In this document: one piece after another, positions 24,164 to 37,869 of the stretch
How the letters are laid out: each line of letters opens with the position of its first letter
Numbering within the stretch: position 1 is the stretch's first letter
From: Gibbula magus
Taxonomy: Eukaryota; Mollusca; Gastropoda; Trochida; Trochidae
Length of the DNA stretch: 64,000 bases
Direction: 5' to 3'
Assembly: GCA_936450465.1 (NCBI GenBank)
Contig: OW388296.1
Coordinates: 32,681,875-32,745,874, forward strand
Notes under the pieces: generated by a model
What the model was told of the DNA's origin: nothing
The model's input: only the letters and a program-made list of their open reading frames with translations
Databases searched by the model: none
Program-made: the position numbers and the translations under genes

Positions 24164-25469
24164 CATTCGATAGAACACAAGGTAATGAACATCTCAGCCA
24201 AGTTTGGTCCTGAAATATGCAGTTTGAAGAAAGTTATTAGCCTCGCTGTCAAGTAATGTAGTTTGTGGTCTTCTTTGACTTAGAATAATTTCCGTGTTTT
24301 TGGGCCAAATTGGCTATGCGACTCTCTGTAAAAGTGAATATAGATTAAAAAGTAAGACAGATAGAGGAAATCCGAAATAACCATTCGATAGAACACAAGG
24401 TTATGAACATCTCAGCAAAGTTTGGTCCTGAAATATGCAGTTTGAAGAAAGTTATTAGCCTCGCTGTCAAGTAATGTAGTTTGTGGTCTTCTTTGACTTA
24501 GAATAATTTCCGTGTTTTTGGGCCAAATTGGCTATGCGACTCTCTGTAAAAGTGAATATAGATTAAAAAGTAAGTCAGATAGAGGAAATCCGAAATAACC
24601 ATTCGATAGAACACAAGGTTATGAACATCTCAGCAAAGTTTGGTCCTGAAATATGCAGTTTGAAGAAAGTTATTAGCCTCGCTGTCAAGTAATGTAGTTT
24701 GTGGTCATCTTTGACCGAGAATAATTTCCGTGTTTTGGTGCCAAATTGGCTATGCGACTCTCTGTAAGAGTGAATATAGATTAAAAAGTAAGACAGATAG
24801 AGGGAATCCGAAATAACCATTCGATAGAACACAAGGTTATGAACATCTCAGCAAAGTTTGGTCCTGAAATATGCAGTTTGAAGAAAGTTATTAGCCTCGC
24901 TGTCAAGTAATGTAGTTTGTGGTCTTCTTTGACTTAGAATAATTTATGTGTTTTTGGGGCAAATTGGCTATGCGACTCTCTGTAAGAGTGAGTATAGATT
25001 AAAAAGTAAGACAGATAGAGGAAATCCGAAATAACCATTCGATAGAACACAAGCTTATGAACATCTCAGCCAAGTGTTGTCCTGAAAAATGCAGTTTGAA
25101 GAAAGTTATTAGCCTCGCTGTCAAGTAATGTAGTTTGGGTTCGTCTTTGACTTAGAATAATTTCCGTGTTTTTCGGCCAAATTGGCTCTGCGACTCTGTA
25201 AGAGTGAATATAGATTAAAAAGTAAGACAGCTAGAGGAAATCCGAAATAACCATTCGATAGAACACAAGGTTATGAAAATCTTAGCCAAGTTTGATCCTG
25301 AAATATGCAGTTTGAAGAAAGTTATTAGCCTCGCTGTCAAGTAGTGTAGTTTGTGGTTTTCTTTGACCGAGAATAATTTCCGTGTTTTTGGGCCAAATTG
25401 GCTATGCGACTCTCTGTAAGAGTGAATATAGATTAAAAAGTAAGACAGATAGAGGAAATCCGAAATAAC
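24164..25469. repeat. 1306-bp hexamer HOR, copy 3
   Basis: Starts 24164, 24382, 24600, 24818, 25036 (216 bp) and 25252. It is the duplicate of 20030-21335 at offset 4134. The fourth monomer has tttatgtg instead of tttctgtg, a change shared only with the copies at 25906 and 27212. Confidence 0.9.
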
Positions 25470-26557
25470 CATTCGATAGAACGCAAGGTAATGAACATCT
25501 CAGCCAAGTTTGGTCCTGAAATATGCAGTTTGAAGAAAGTTATTAGCCTCGCTGTCAAGTAATGTAGTTTGTGGTCTTCTTTGACTTAGAATAATTTCCG
25601 TGTTTTTGGGCCAAATTGGCTATGCGACTCTCTGTAAGAGTGAATATAGATTAAAAAGTAAGACAGATAGAGGGAATCCGAAATAACCATTCGATAGAAC
25701 ACAAGGTTATGAACATCTCAGCAAAGTTTGGTCCTGAAATATGCAGTTTGAAGAAAGTTATTAGCCTCGCTGTCAAGTAATGTAGTTTGTGGTCTTCTTT
25801 GACCGAGAATAATTTCCGTGTTTTGGTGCCAAATTGGCTATGCGACTCTCTGTAAGAGTGAATATAGATTAAAAAGTAAGACAGATAGAGGGAATCCGAA
25901 ATAACCATTCGATAGAACACAAGGTTATGAACATCTCAGCAAAGTTTGGTCCTGAAATATGCAGTTTGAAGAAAGTTATTAGCCTCGCTGTCAAGTAATG
26001 TAGTTTGTGGTCTTCTTTGACTTAGAATAATTTATGTGTTTTTGGGGCAAATTGGCTATGCGACTCTCTGTAAGAGTGAGTATAGATTAAAAAGTAAGAC
26101 AGATAGAGGAAATCCGAAATAACCATTCGATAGAACACAAGCTTATGAACATCTCAGCCAAGTGTTGTCCTGAAAAATGCAGTTTGAAGAAAGTTATTAG
26201 CCTCGCTGTCAAGTAATGTAGTTTGGGTTCGTCTTTGACTTAGAATAATTTCCGTGTTTTTCGGCCAAATTGGCTCTGCGACTCTGTAAGAGTGAATATA
26301 GATTAAAAAGTAAGACAGCTAGAGGAAATCCGAAATAACCATTCGATAGAACACAAGGTTATGAAAATCTTAGCCAAGTTTGATCCTGAAATATGCAGTT
26401 TGAAGAAAGTTATTAGCCTCGCTGTCAAGTAGTGTAGTTTGTGGTTTTCTTTGACCGAGAATAATTTCCGTGTTTTTGGGCCAAATTGGCTATGCGACTC
26501 TCTGTAAGAGTGAATATAGATTAAAAAGTAAGACAGATAGAGGAAATCCGAAATAAC
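25470..26557. repeat. 1088-bp HOR copy 4, one monomer short
   Basis: Five monomers at 25470, 25688, 25906, 26124 (216 bp) and 26340. One cagcaaag monomer of the hexamer is missing. It shares tttatgtg with copies 3 and 5. Confidence 0.9.
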
Positions 26558-27863
26558 CATTCGATAGAACGCAAGGTAATGAACATCTCAGCCAAGTTTG
26601 GTCCTGAAATATGCAGTTTGAAGAAAGTTATTAGCCTCGCTGTCAAGTAATGTAGTTTGTGGTCTTCTTTGACTTAGAATAATTTCCGTGTTTTTGGGCC
26701 AAATTGGCTATGCGACTCTCTGTAAGAGTGAATATAGATTAAAAAGTAAGACAGATAGAGGGAATCCGAAATAACCATTCGATAGAACACAAGGTTATGA
26801 ACATCTCAGCAAAGTTTGGTCCTGAAATATGCAGTTTGAAGAAAGTTATTAGCCTCGCTGTCAAGTAATGTAGTTTGTGGTCTTCTTTGACTTAGAATAA
26901 TTTCCGTGTTTTTGGGCCAAATTGGCTATGCGACTCTCTGTAAGAGTGAATATAGATTAAAAAGTAAGACAGATAGAGGGAATCCGAAATAACCATTCGA
27001 TAGAACACAAGGTTATGAACATCTCAGCAAAGTTTGGTCCTGAAATATGCAGTTTGAAGAAAGTTATTAGCCTCGCTGTCAAGTAATGTAGTTTGTGGTC
27101 TTCTTTGACCGAGAATAATTTCCGTGTTTTGGTGCCAAATTGGCTATGCGACTCTCTGTAAGAGTGAATATAGATTAAAAAGTAAGACAGATAGAGGGAA
27201 TCCGAAATAACCATTCGATAGAACACAAGGTTATGAACATCTCAGCAAAGTTTGGTCCTGAAATATGCAGTTTGAAGAAAGTTATTAGCCTCGCTGTCAA
27301 GTAATGTAGTTTGTGGTCTTCTTTGACTTAGAATAATTTATGTGTTTTTGGGGCAAATTGGCTATGCGACTCTCTGTAAGAGTGAGTATAGATTAAAAAG
27401 TAAGACAGATAGAGGAAATCCGAAATAACCATTCGATAGAACACAAGCTTATGAACATCTCAGCCAAGTGTTGTCCTGAAAAATGCAGTTTGAAGAAAGT
27501 TATTAGCCTCGCTGTCAAGTAATGTAGTTTGGGTTCGTCTTTGACTTAGAATAATTTCCGTGTTTTTCGGCCAAATTGGCTCTGCGACTCTGTAAGAGTG
27601 AATATAGATTAAAAAGTAAGACAGCTAGAGGAAATCCGAAATAACCATTCGATAGAACACAAGGTTATGAAAATCTTAGCCAAGTTTGATCCTGAAATAT
27701 GCAGTTTGAAGAAAGTTATTAGCCTCGCTGTCAAGTAGTGTAGTTTGTGGTTTTCTTTGACCGAGAATAATTTCCGTGTTTTTGGGCCAAATTGGCTATG
27801 CGACTCTCTGTAAGAGTGAATATAGATTAAAAAGTAAGACAGATAGAGGAAATCCGAAATAAC
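26558..27863. repeat. 1306-bp hexamer HOR, copy 5
   Basis: Starts 26558, 26776, 26994, 27212, 27430 (216 bp) and 27646. It has the hexamer length, but the second monomer is a gaggg form rather than the aaaagtg form of copies 1-3. Confidence 0.9.
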
Positions 27864-28733
27864 CATTCGATAGAACGCAAGGTAATGAACATCTCAGCCA
27901 AGTTTGGTCCTGAAATATGCAGTTTGAAGAAAGTTATTAGCCTCGCTGTCAAGTAATGTAGTTTGTGGTCTTCTTTGACTTAGAATAATTTCCGTGTTTT
28001 TGGGCCAAATTGGCTATGCGACTCTCTGTAAGAGTGAATATAGATTAAAAAGTAAGACAGATAGAGGGAATCCGAAATAACCATTCGATAGAACACAAGG
28101 TTATGAACATCTCAGCAAAGTTTGGTCCTGAAATATGCAGTTTGAAGAAAGTTATTAGCCTCGCTGTCAAGTAATGTAGTTTGTGGTCTTCTTTGACTTA
28201 GAATAATTTCTGTGTTTTTCGGCCAAATTGGCTATGCGACTCTCTGTAAGAGTGAATATAGATTAAAAAGTAAGACAGATAGAGGAAATCCGAAATAACC
28301 ATTCGATAGAACACAAGCTTATGAACATCTCAGCCAAGTGTTGTCCTGAAAAATTTAGTTTGAAGAAAGTTATTAGCCTCGCTGTCAAGTAATGTAGTTT
28401 GGGTTCGTCTTTGACTTAGAATAATTTCCGTGTTTTTCGGCCAAATTGGCTCTGCGACTCTGTAAGAGTGAATATAGATTAAAAAGTAAGACAGATAGAG
28501 GAAATCCGAAATAACCATTCGATAGAACACAAGGTTATGAACATCTTAGCCAAGTTTGATCCTGAAATATGCAGTTTGAAGAAAGTTATTAGCCTCGCTG
28601 TCAAGTAGTGTAGTTTGTGGTTTTCTTTGACCGAGAATAATTTCCGTGTTTTTGGGCCAAATTGGCTATGCGACTCTCTGTAAGAGTGAATATACATTAA
28701 AAAGTAAGACAGATAGAGGAAATCCGAAATAAC
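27864..28733. repeat. 870-bp HOR copy 6, two monomers short
   Basis: Monomers at 27864, 28082, 28300 (216 bp) and 28516. The gaccgag/ggtgcc and ggggcaaatt members are absent. The monomer at 28300 has aaaatttag, a rare change also seen near 57270 and 62270. Confidence 0.88.
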
Positions 28734-31345
28734 CATTCGATAGAACACAAGGTAATGAACATCTCAGCCAAGTTTGGTCCTGAAATATGCAGTTTGAAGA
28801 AAGTTATTAGCCTCGCTGTCAAGTAATGTAGTTTGTGGTCTTCTTTGACTTAGAATAATTTCCGTGTTTTTGGGCCAAATTGGCTATGCGACTCTCTGTA
28901 AAAGTGAATATAGATTAAAAAGTAAGACAGATAGAGGAAATCCGAAATAACCATTCGATAGAACACAAGGTTATGAACATCTCAGCAAAGTTTGGTCCTG
29001 AAATATGCAGTTTGAAGAAAGTTATTAGCCTCGCTGTCAAGTAATGTAGTTTGTGGTCTTCTTTGACTTAGAATAATTTCCGTGTTTTTGGGCCAAATTG
29101 GCTATGCGACTCTCTGTAAAAGTGAATATAGATTAAAAAGTAAGACAGATAGAGGAAATCCGAAATAACCATTCGATAGAACACAAGGTTATGAACATCT
29201 CAGCAAAGTTTGGTCCTGAAATATGCAGTTTGAAGAAAGTTATTAGCCTCTCTGTCAAGTAATGTAGTTTGTGGTCTTCTTTGACTTAGAATAATTTCTG
29301 TGTTTTTGGGGCAAAAAGGTTATTTGACTCTCTGTAAGAGTGAATATAGATTAAAAAGTAAGACAGATAGAGGAAATCCGAAATAACCATTCGATAGAAC
29401 ACAAGCTTATGAACATCTCAGCCAAGTGTTGTCCTGAAAAATGCAGTTTGAAGAAAGTTATTAGCCTCGCTGTCAAGTAATGTAGTTTGGTTTCGTCTTT
29501 GACTTAGAATAATTTCCATGTTTTTCGGCCAAATTGGCTCTGCGACTCTGTAAGAGTGAATATAGATTAAAAAGTAAGACAGATAGAGGAAATCCGAAAG
29601 AACCATTCGATAGAACACAAGGTTATGAACATCTTAGCCAAGTTTGATCCTGAAATATGCAGTTTGAAGAAAGTTATTAGCCTCGCTGTCAAGTAGTGTA
29701 GTTTGTGGTTTTCTTTGACCGAGAATAATTTCCGTGTTTTTGGGCCAAATTGGCTATGCGACTCTCTGTAAGAGTGAATATAGATTAAAAAGTAAGACAG
29801 ATAGAGGAAATCCGAAATAACCATTCGATAGAACACAAGGTAATGAACATCTCAGCCAAGTTTGGTCCTGAAATATGCAGTTTGAAGAAAGTTATTAGCC
29901 TCGCTGTCAAGTAATGTAGTTTGTGGTCTTCTTTGACTTAAAATAATTTCCGTGTTTTTGGGCCAAATTGGCTATGCGACTCTCTGTAAGAGTGAATATA
30001 GATTAAAAAGTAAGACAGATAGAGGGAATCCGAAATAACCATTCGATAGAACACAAGGTTATGAACATCTCAGCAAAGTTTGGTCCTGAAATATGCAGTT
30101 TGAAGAAAGTTATTAGCCTCGCTGTCAAGTAATGTAGTTTGTGGTCTTCTTTGACTTAGAATAATTTCCGTGTTTTGGGGCCAAATTGGCTATGCGACTC
30201 TCTGTAAGAGTGAATATAGATTAAAAAGTAAGACAGATAGAGGGAATCCGAAATAACCATTCGATAGAACACAAGGTTATGAACATCTCAGCAAAGTTTG
30301 GTCCTGAAATATGCAGTTTGAAGAAAGTTATTAGCCTCGCTGTCAAGTAATGTAGTTTGTGGTCTTCTTTGACTTAGAATAATTTCCGTGTTTTGGGGCC
30401 AAATTGGCTATGCGACTCTCTGTAAGAGTGAATATAGATTAAAAAGTAAGACAGATAGAGGGAATCCGAAATAACCATTCGATAGAACACAAGGTTATGA
30501 ACATCTCAGCAAAGTTTGGTCCTGAAATATGCAGTTTGAAGAAAGTTATTAGCCTCGCTGTCAAGTAATGTAGTTTGTGGTCTACTTTGACTTAGAATAA
30601 TTTCCGTGTTTTGGTGCCAAATTGGCTATGCGACTCTCTGTAAGAGTGAATATAGATTAAAAAGTAAGACAGATAGAGGGAATCCGAAATAACCATTCGA
30701 TAGAACACAAGGTTATGAACATCTCAGCCAAGTTTGGTCCTGAAATATGCAGTTTGAAGAAAGTTATTAGCCTCGCTGTCAAGTAATGTAGTTTGTGGTC
30801 TTCTTTGACTTAAAATAATTTCCGTGTTTTTCGGCCAAATTGGCTCTGCGACTCTGTAAGAGTGAATATAGATTAAAAAGTAAGACAGCTAGAGGAAATC
30901 CGAAATAACCATTCGATAGAACACAAGGTTATGAACATCTTAGCCAAGTTTGATCCTGAAATATGCAGTTTGAAGAAAGTTATTAGCCTCGCTGTCAAGT
31001 AGTGTAGTTTGTGGTTTTCTTTGAACGAGAATAATTTCCGTGTTTTTGGGCCAAATTGGCTATGCGACTCTCTGTAAGAGTGAATATAGATTAAAAAGTA
31101 AGACAGATAGAGGAAATCCGAAATAACCATTCGATAGAACGCAAGGTAATGAACATCTCAGCCAAGTTTGGTCCTGAAATATGCAGTTTGAAGAAAGTTA
31201 TTAGCCTCGCTGTCAAGTAATGTAGTTTGTGGTCTTCTTTGACTTAGAATAATTTCCGTGTTTTTGGGCCAAATTGGCTATGCGACTCTCTGTAAGAGTG
31301 AATATAGATTAAAAAGTAAGACAGATAGAGGAAATCCGAAATAAC
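28734..31345. repeat. Transitional satellite stretch, twelve monomers
   Basis: Starts include 28734, 28952, 29170, 29388 (216 bp), 29604, 29822, 30040, 30258, 30476, 30694 (216 bp), 30910 and 31128. The future domain IV types appear here in other orders: F-like with ggggcaaaaagg (29170), A (29388), B (29604), C (29822), and three successive cagcaaag monomers with ttttgggg or ttttggtg. A private F variant reads ggttatttgact near 29325. Confidence 0.85.
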
Positions 31346-32649
31346 CATTCGATAGAACACAAGCTTATGAACATCTCAGCCAAGTGTTGTCCTGAAAAAT
31401 GCAGTTTGAAGAAAGTTATTAGCCTCGCTGTCAAGTAATGTAGTTTGGTTTCGTCTTTGACTTAGAATAATTTCCGTGTTTTTCGGCCAAATTGGCTCTG
31501 CGACTCTGTAAGAGTGAATATAGATTAAAAAGTAAGACAGCTAGAGGAAATCCGAAAGAACCATTCGATAGAACACAAGGTTATGAACATCTTAGCCAAG
31601 TTTGATCCTGAAATATGCAGTTTGAAGAAAGTTATTAGCCTCGCTGTCAAGTAGTGTAGTTTGTGGTTTTCTTTGACCGAGAATAATTTCCGTGTTTTTG
31701 GGCCAAATTGGCTATGCGACTCTCTGTAAGAGTGAATATAGATTAAAAAGTAAGACAGATAGAGGAAATCCGAAATAACCATTCGATAGAACACAAGGTA
31801 ATGAACATCTCAGCCAAGTTTGGTCCTGAAATATGCAGTTTGAAGAAAGTTATTAGCCTCGCTGTCAAGTAATGTAGTTTGTGGTCTTCTTTGACTTAGA
31901 ATAATTTCCGTGTTTTGGGGCCAAATTGGCTATGCGACTCTCTGTAAGAGTGAATATAGATTAAAAAGTAAGACAGATAGAGGGAATCCGAAATAACCAT
32001 TCGATAAAACACAAGGTTATGAACATCTCAGCAAAGTTTGGTCCTGAAATATGCAGTTTGAAGAAAGTTATTAGCCTCGCTGTCAAGTAATGTAGTTGGT
32101 GGTCTTCTTTGACTTAGAATAATTTCCGTGTTTTTCGGCCAAATTGGCTCTGCGACTCTGTAAGAGTGAATATAGATTAAAAAGTAAGACAGCTAGAGGA
32201 AATCCGAAATAACCATTCGATAGAACACAAGGTTATGAACATCTTAGCCAAGTTTGATCCTGAAATATGCAGTTTGAAGAAAGTTATTAGCCTCGCTGTC
32301 AAGTAGTGTAGTTTGTGGTTTTCTTTGACCGAGAATAATTTCCGTGTTTTTGGGCCAAATTGGCTATGCGACTCTCTGTAAGAGTGAATATAGATTAAAA
32401 AGTAAGACAGATAGAGGAAATCCGAAATAACCATTCGATAGAACACAAGGTTATGAACATCTTAGCCACGTTTGATCCTGAAATATGCAGTTTGAAGAAA
32501 GTTATTAGCCTCGCTGTCAAGTAGTGTAGTTTGTGGTTTTCTTTGAACGAGAATAATTTCCGTGTTTTTGGGCCAAATTGGCTATGAGACTCTCTGTAAG
32601 AGTGAATATAGATTAAAAAGTAAGACAGATAGAGGAAATCCGAAATAAC
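31346..32649. repeat. 1304-bp six-monomer unit A-B-C-D-B-E
   Basis: Starts 31346 A, 31562 B, 31780 C, 31998 D, 32214 B and 32432 E. A (216 bp) has gcttat, gtgttg and ggtttcg or gggttcg. B has cttagccaag, tttgatcc, gtagtg and gaccgag. C has ggtaatg, ttttgggg and gaggg. D (216 bp) has cagcaaag, gttggtgg and agctagagg. E has gccacgtttg, gaacgag and tgagactc. The unit is the first half of the twelve-monomer HOR that follows. Confidence 0.92.
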
Positions 32650-35259
32650 CATTCGATAGAACACAAGCTTATGAACATCTCAGCCAAGTGTTGTCCTGAA
32701 AAATGCAGTTTGAAGAAAGTTATTAGCCTCGCTGTCAAGTAATGTAGTTTGGGTTCGTCTTTGACTTAGAATAATTTCCGTGTTTTTCGGCCAAATTGGC
32801 TCTGCGACTCTGTAAGAGTGAATATAGATTAAAAAGTAAGACAGCTAGAGGAAATCCGAAAGAACCATTCGATAGAACACAAGGTTATGAACATCTTAGC
32901 CAAGTTTGATCCTGAAATATGCAGTTTGAAGAAAGTTATTAGCCTCGCTGTCAAGTAGTGTAGTTTGTGGTTTTCTTTGACCGAGAATAATTTCCGTGTT
33001 TTTGGGCCAAATTGGCTATGCGACTCTCTGTAAGAGTGAATATAGATTAAAAAGTAAGACAGATAGAGGAAATCCGAAATAACCATTCGATAGAACACAA
33101 GGTAATGAACATCTCAGCCAAGTTTGGTCCTGAAATATGCAGTTTGAAGAAAGTTATTAGCCTCGCTGTCAAGTAATGTAGTTTGTGGTCTTCTTTGACT
33201 TAGAATAATTTCCGTGTTTTGGGGCCAAATTGGCTATGCGACTCTCTGTAAGAGTGAATATAGATTAAAAAGTAAGACAGATAGAGGGAATCCGAAATAA
33301 CCATTCGATAGAACACAAGGTTATGAACATCTCAGCAAAGTTTGGTCCTGAAATATGCAGTTTGAAGAAAGTTATTAGCCTCGCTGTCAAGTAATGTAGT
33401 TGGTGGTCTTCTTTGACTTAGAATAATTTCCGTGTTTTTCGGCCAAATTGGCTCTGCGACTCTGTAAGAGTGAATATAGATTAAAAAGTAAGACAGCTAG
33501 AGGAAATCCGAAATAACCATTCGATAGAACACAAGGTTATGAACATCTTAGCCAAGTTTGATCCTGAAATATGCAGTTTGAAGAAAGTTATTAGCCTCGC
33601 TGTCAAGTAGTGTAGTTTGTGGTTTTCTTTGACCGAGAATAATTTCCGTGTTTTTGGGCCAAATTGGCTATGCGACTCTCTGTAAGAGTGAATATAGATT
33701 AAAAAGTAAGACAGATAGAGGAAATCCGAAATAACCATTCGATAGAACACAAGGTTATGAACATCTTAGCCACGTTTGATCCTGAAATATGCAGTTTGAA
33801 GAAAGTTATTAGCCTCGCTGTCAAGTAGTGTAGTTTGTGGTTTTCTTTGAACGAGAATAATTTCCGTGTTTTTGGGCCAAATTGGCTATGAGACTCTCTG
33901 TAAGAGTGAATATAGATTAAAAAGTAAGACAGATAGAGGTAATCCGAAATAACCATTCGATAGAACGCAAGGTAATGAACATCTCAGCCAAGTTTGGTCC
34001 TGAAATATGCAGTTTGAAGAAAGTTATTAGCCTCGCTGTCAAGTAATGTAGTTTGTGGTCTTCTTTGACTTAGAATAATTTCCGTGTTTTGGGGCCAAAT
34101 TGGCTATGCGACTCTCTGTAAGAGTGAATATAGATTAAAAAGTAAGACAGATAGAGGGAATCCGAAATAACCATTCGATAGAACACAAGGTTATGAACAT
34201 CTCAGCAAAGTTTGGTCCTGAAATATGCAGTTTGAAGAAAGTTATTAGCCTCGCTGTCAAGTAATGTAGTTGGTGGTCTTCTTTGACTTAGAATAATTTC
34301 CGTGTTTTTCGGCCAAATTGGCTCTGCGACTCTGTAAGAGTGAATATAGATTAAAAAGTAAGACAGCTAGAGGAAATCCGAAATAACCATTCGATAGAAC
34401 ACAAGGTTATGAACATCTTAGCCAAGTTTGATCCTGAAATATGCAGTTTGAAGAAAGTTATTAGCCTCGCTGTCAAGTAGTGTAGTTTGTGGTTTTCTTT
34501 GACCGAGAATAATTTCCGTGTTTTTGGGCCAAATTGGCTATGCGACTCTCTGTAAGAGTGAATATAGATTAAAAAGTAAGACAGATAGAGGAAATCCGAA
34601 ATAACCATTCGATAGAACACAAGGTTATGAACATCTTAGCCACGTTTGATCCTGAAATATGCAGTTTGAAGAAAGTTATTAGCCTCGCTGTCAAGTAGTG
34701 TAGTTTGTGGTTTTCTTTGAACGAGAATAATTTCCGTGTTTTTGGGCCAAATTGGCTATGAGACTCTCTGTAAGAGTGAATATAGATTAAAAAGTAAGAC
34801 AGATAGAGGTAATCCGAAATAACCATTCGATAGAACGCAAGGTAATGAACATCTCAGCCAAGTTTGGTCCTGAAATATGCAGTTTGAAGAAAGTTATTAG
34901 CCTCGCTGTCAAGTAATGTAGTTTGTGGTCTTCTTTGACTTAGAATAATTTCCGTGTTTTGGGGCCAAATTGGCTATGCGACTCTCTGTAAGAGTGAATA
35001 TAGATTAAAAAGTAAGACAGATAGAGGGAATCCGAAATAACCATTCGATAGAACACAAGGTTATGAACATCTCAGCAAAGTTTGGTCCTGAAATATGCAG
35101 TTTGAAGAAAGTTATTAGCCTCTCTGTCAAGTAATGTAGTTTGTGGTCTTCTTTGACTTAGAATAATTTCTGTGTTTTTGGGGCAAAAAGGCTATGCGAC
35201 TCTCTGTAAGAGTGAATATAGATTAAAAAGTAAGACAGATAGAGGAAATCCGAAATAAC
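32650..35259. repeat. 2610-bp dodecamer HOR (domain IV), copy 1
   Basis: Order A-B-C-D-B-E-C'-D-B-E-C'-F. Starts 32650, 32866, 33084, 33302, 33518, 33736, 33954, 34172, 34388, 34606, 34824 and 35042. C' differs from C by acgcaagg. F has cctctctg, tttctgtg and ggggcaaaaagg. Three monomers (A, D, D) are 216 bp, so 12 x 218 - 6 = 2610. The D-B-E-C' tetramer (870 bp) occurs twice in tandem, so one HOR is nested in another. E monomers before C' often end gaggtaatcc. Confidence 0.94.
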
Positions 35260-37869
35260 CATTCGATAGAACACCAGCTTATGAACATCTCAGCCAAGTG
35301 TTGTCCTGAAAAATGCAGTTTGAAGAAAGTTATTAGCCTCGCTGTCAAGTAATGTAGTTTGGTTTCGTCTTTGACTTAGAATAATTTCCGTGTTTTTCGG
35401 CCAAATTGGCTCTGCGACTCTGTAAGAGTGAATATAGATTAAAAAGTAAGACAGCTAGAGGAAATCCGAAAGAACCATTCGATAGAACACAAGGTTATGA
35501 ACATCTTAGCCAAGTTTGATCCTGAAATATGCAGTTTGAAGAAAGTTATTAGCCTCGCTGTCAAGTAGTGTAGTTTGTGGTTTTCTTTGACCGAGAATAA
35601 TTTCCGTGTTTTTGGGCCAAATTGGCTATGCGACTCTCTGTAAGAGTGAATATAGATTAAAAAGTAAGACAGATAGAGGAAATCCGAAATAACCATTCGA
35701 TAGAACACAAGGTAATGAACATCTCAGCCAAGTTTGGTCCTGAAATATGCAGTTTGAAGAAAGTTATTAGCCTCGCTGTCAAGTAATGTAGTTTGTGGTC
35801 TTCTTTGACTTAGAATAATTTCCGTGTTTTGGGGCCAAATTGGCTATGCGACTCTCTGTAAGAGTGAATATAGATTAAAAAGTAAGACGGATAGAGGGAA
35901 TCCGAAATAACCATTCGATAGAACACAAGGTTATGAACATCTCAGCAAAGTTTGGTCCTGAAATATGCAGTTTGAAGAAAGTTATTAGCCTCGCTGTCAA
36001 ATAATGTAGTTGGTGGTCTTCTTTGACTTAGAATAATTTCCGTGTTTTTCGGCCAAATTGGCTCTGCGACTCTGTAAGAGTGAATATAGATTAAAAAGTA
36101 AGACAGCTAGAGGAAATCCGAAATAACCATTCGATAGAACACAAGGTTATGAACATCTTAGCCAAGTTTGATCCTGAAATATGCAGTTTGAAGAAAGTTA
36201 TTAGCCTCGCTGTCAAGTAGTGTAGTTTGTGGTTTTCTTTGACCGAGAATAATTTCCGTGTTTTTGGGCCAAATTGGCTATGCGACTCTCTGTAAGAGTG
36301 AATATAGATTAAAAAGTAAGACAGATAGAGGAAATCCGAAATAACCATTCGATAGAACACAAGGTTATGAACATCTTAGCCACGTTTGATCCTGAAATAT
36401 GCAGTTTGAAGAAAGTTATTAGCCTCGCTGTCAAGTAGTGTAGTTTGTGGTTTTCTTTGAACGAGAATAATTTCCGTGTTTTTGGGCCAAATTGGCTATG
36501 AGACTCTCTGTAAGAGTGAATATAGATTAAAAAGTAAGACAGATAGAGGAAATCCGAAATAACCATTCGATAGAACGCAAGGTAATGAACATCTCAGCCA
36601 AGTTTGGTCCTGAAATATGCAGTTTGAAGAAAGTTATTAGCCTCGCTGTCAAGTAATGTAGTTTGTGGTCTTCTTTGACTTAGAATAATTTCCGTGTTTT
36701 GGGGCCAAATTGGCTATGCGACTCTCTGTAAGAGTGAATATAGATTAAAAAGTAAGACAGATAGAGGGAATCCGAAATAACCATTCGATAGAACACAAGG
36801 TTATGAACATCTCAGCAAAGTTTGGTCCTGAAATATGCAGTTTGAAGAAAGTTATTAGCCTCGCTGTCAAGTAATGTAGTTGGTGGTCTTCTTTGACTTA
36901 GAATAATTTCCGTGTTTTTCGGCCAAATTGGCTCTGCGACTCTGTAAGAGTGAATATAGATTAAAAAGTAAGACAGCTAGAGGAAATCCGAAATAACCAT
37001 TCGATAGAACACAAGGTTATGAACATCTTAGCCAAGTTTGATCCTGAAATATGCAGTTTGAAGAAAGTTATTAGCCTCGCTGTCAAGTAGTGTAGTTTGT
37101 GGTTTTCTTTGACCGAGAATAATTTCCGTGTTTTTGGGCCAAATTGGCTATGCGACTCTCTGTAAGAGTGAATATAGATTAAAAAGTAAGACAGATAGAG
37201 GAAATCCGAAATAACCATTCGATAGAACACAAGGTTATGAACATCTTAGCCACGTTTGATCCTGAAATATGCAGTTTGAAGAAAGTTATTAGCCTCGCTG
37301 TCAAGTAGTGTAGTTTGTGGTTTTCTTTGAACGAGAATAATTTCCGTGTTTTTGGGCCAAATTGGCTATGAGACTCTCTGTAAGAGTGAATATAGATTAA
37401 AAAGTAAGACAGATAGAGGTAATCCGAAATAACCATTCGATAGAACGCAAGGTAATGAACATCTCAGCCAAGTTTGGTCCTGAAATATGCAGTTTGAAGA
37501 AAGTTATTAGCCTCGCTGTCAAGTAATGTAGTTTGTGGTCTTCTTTGACTTAGAATAATTTCCGTGTTTTGGGGCCAAATTGGCTATGCGACTCTCTGTA
37601 AGAGTGAATATAGATTAAAAAGTAAGACAGATAGAGGGAATCCGAAATAACCATTCGATAGAACACAAGGTTATGAACATCTCAGCAAAGTTTGGTCCTG
37701 AAATATGCAGTTTGAAGAAAGTTATTAGCCTCTCTGTCAAGTAATGTAGTTTGTGGTCTTCTTTGACTTAGAATAATTTCTGTGTTTTTGGGGCAAAAAG
37801 GCTATGCGACTCTCTGTAAGAGTGAATATAGATTAAAAAGTAAGACAGATAGAGGAAATCCGAAATAAC
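35260..37869. repeat. 2610-bp dodecamer HOR, copy 2
   Basis: Starts 35260 A', 35476 B, 35694 C, 35912 D, 36128 B, 36346 E, 36564 C', 36782 D, 36998 B, 37216 E, 37434 C' and 37652 F. A' has accagcttat. Private marks are gtaagacgg near 35888 and caaataatg near 36000. The second mark is shared with the D monomer at 47434. Confidence 0.94.

Noticed and set aside
32177..32446. Recurring minus-strand ORFs of 66-89 codons (about 70 in the window, with nearly the same peptide) as a repeated gene family
   Set aside because: They are translations of the satellite itself. A 218-bp monomer shifts frame each copy (218 mod 3 = 2), so each ORF ends after about one monomer. Starts, stops and lengths change with monomer type, two different peptides arise from frame choice, and no ribosome site, domain or codon signature is seen.
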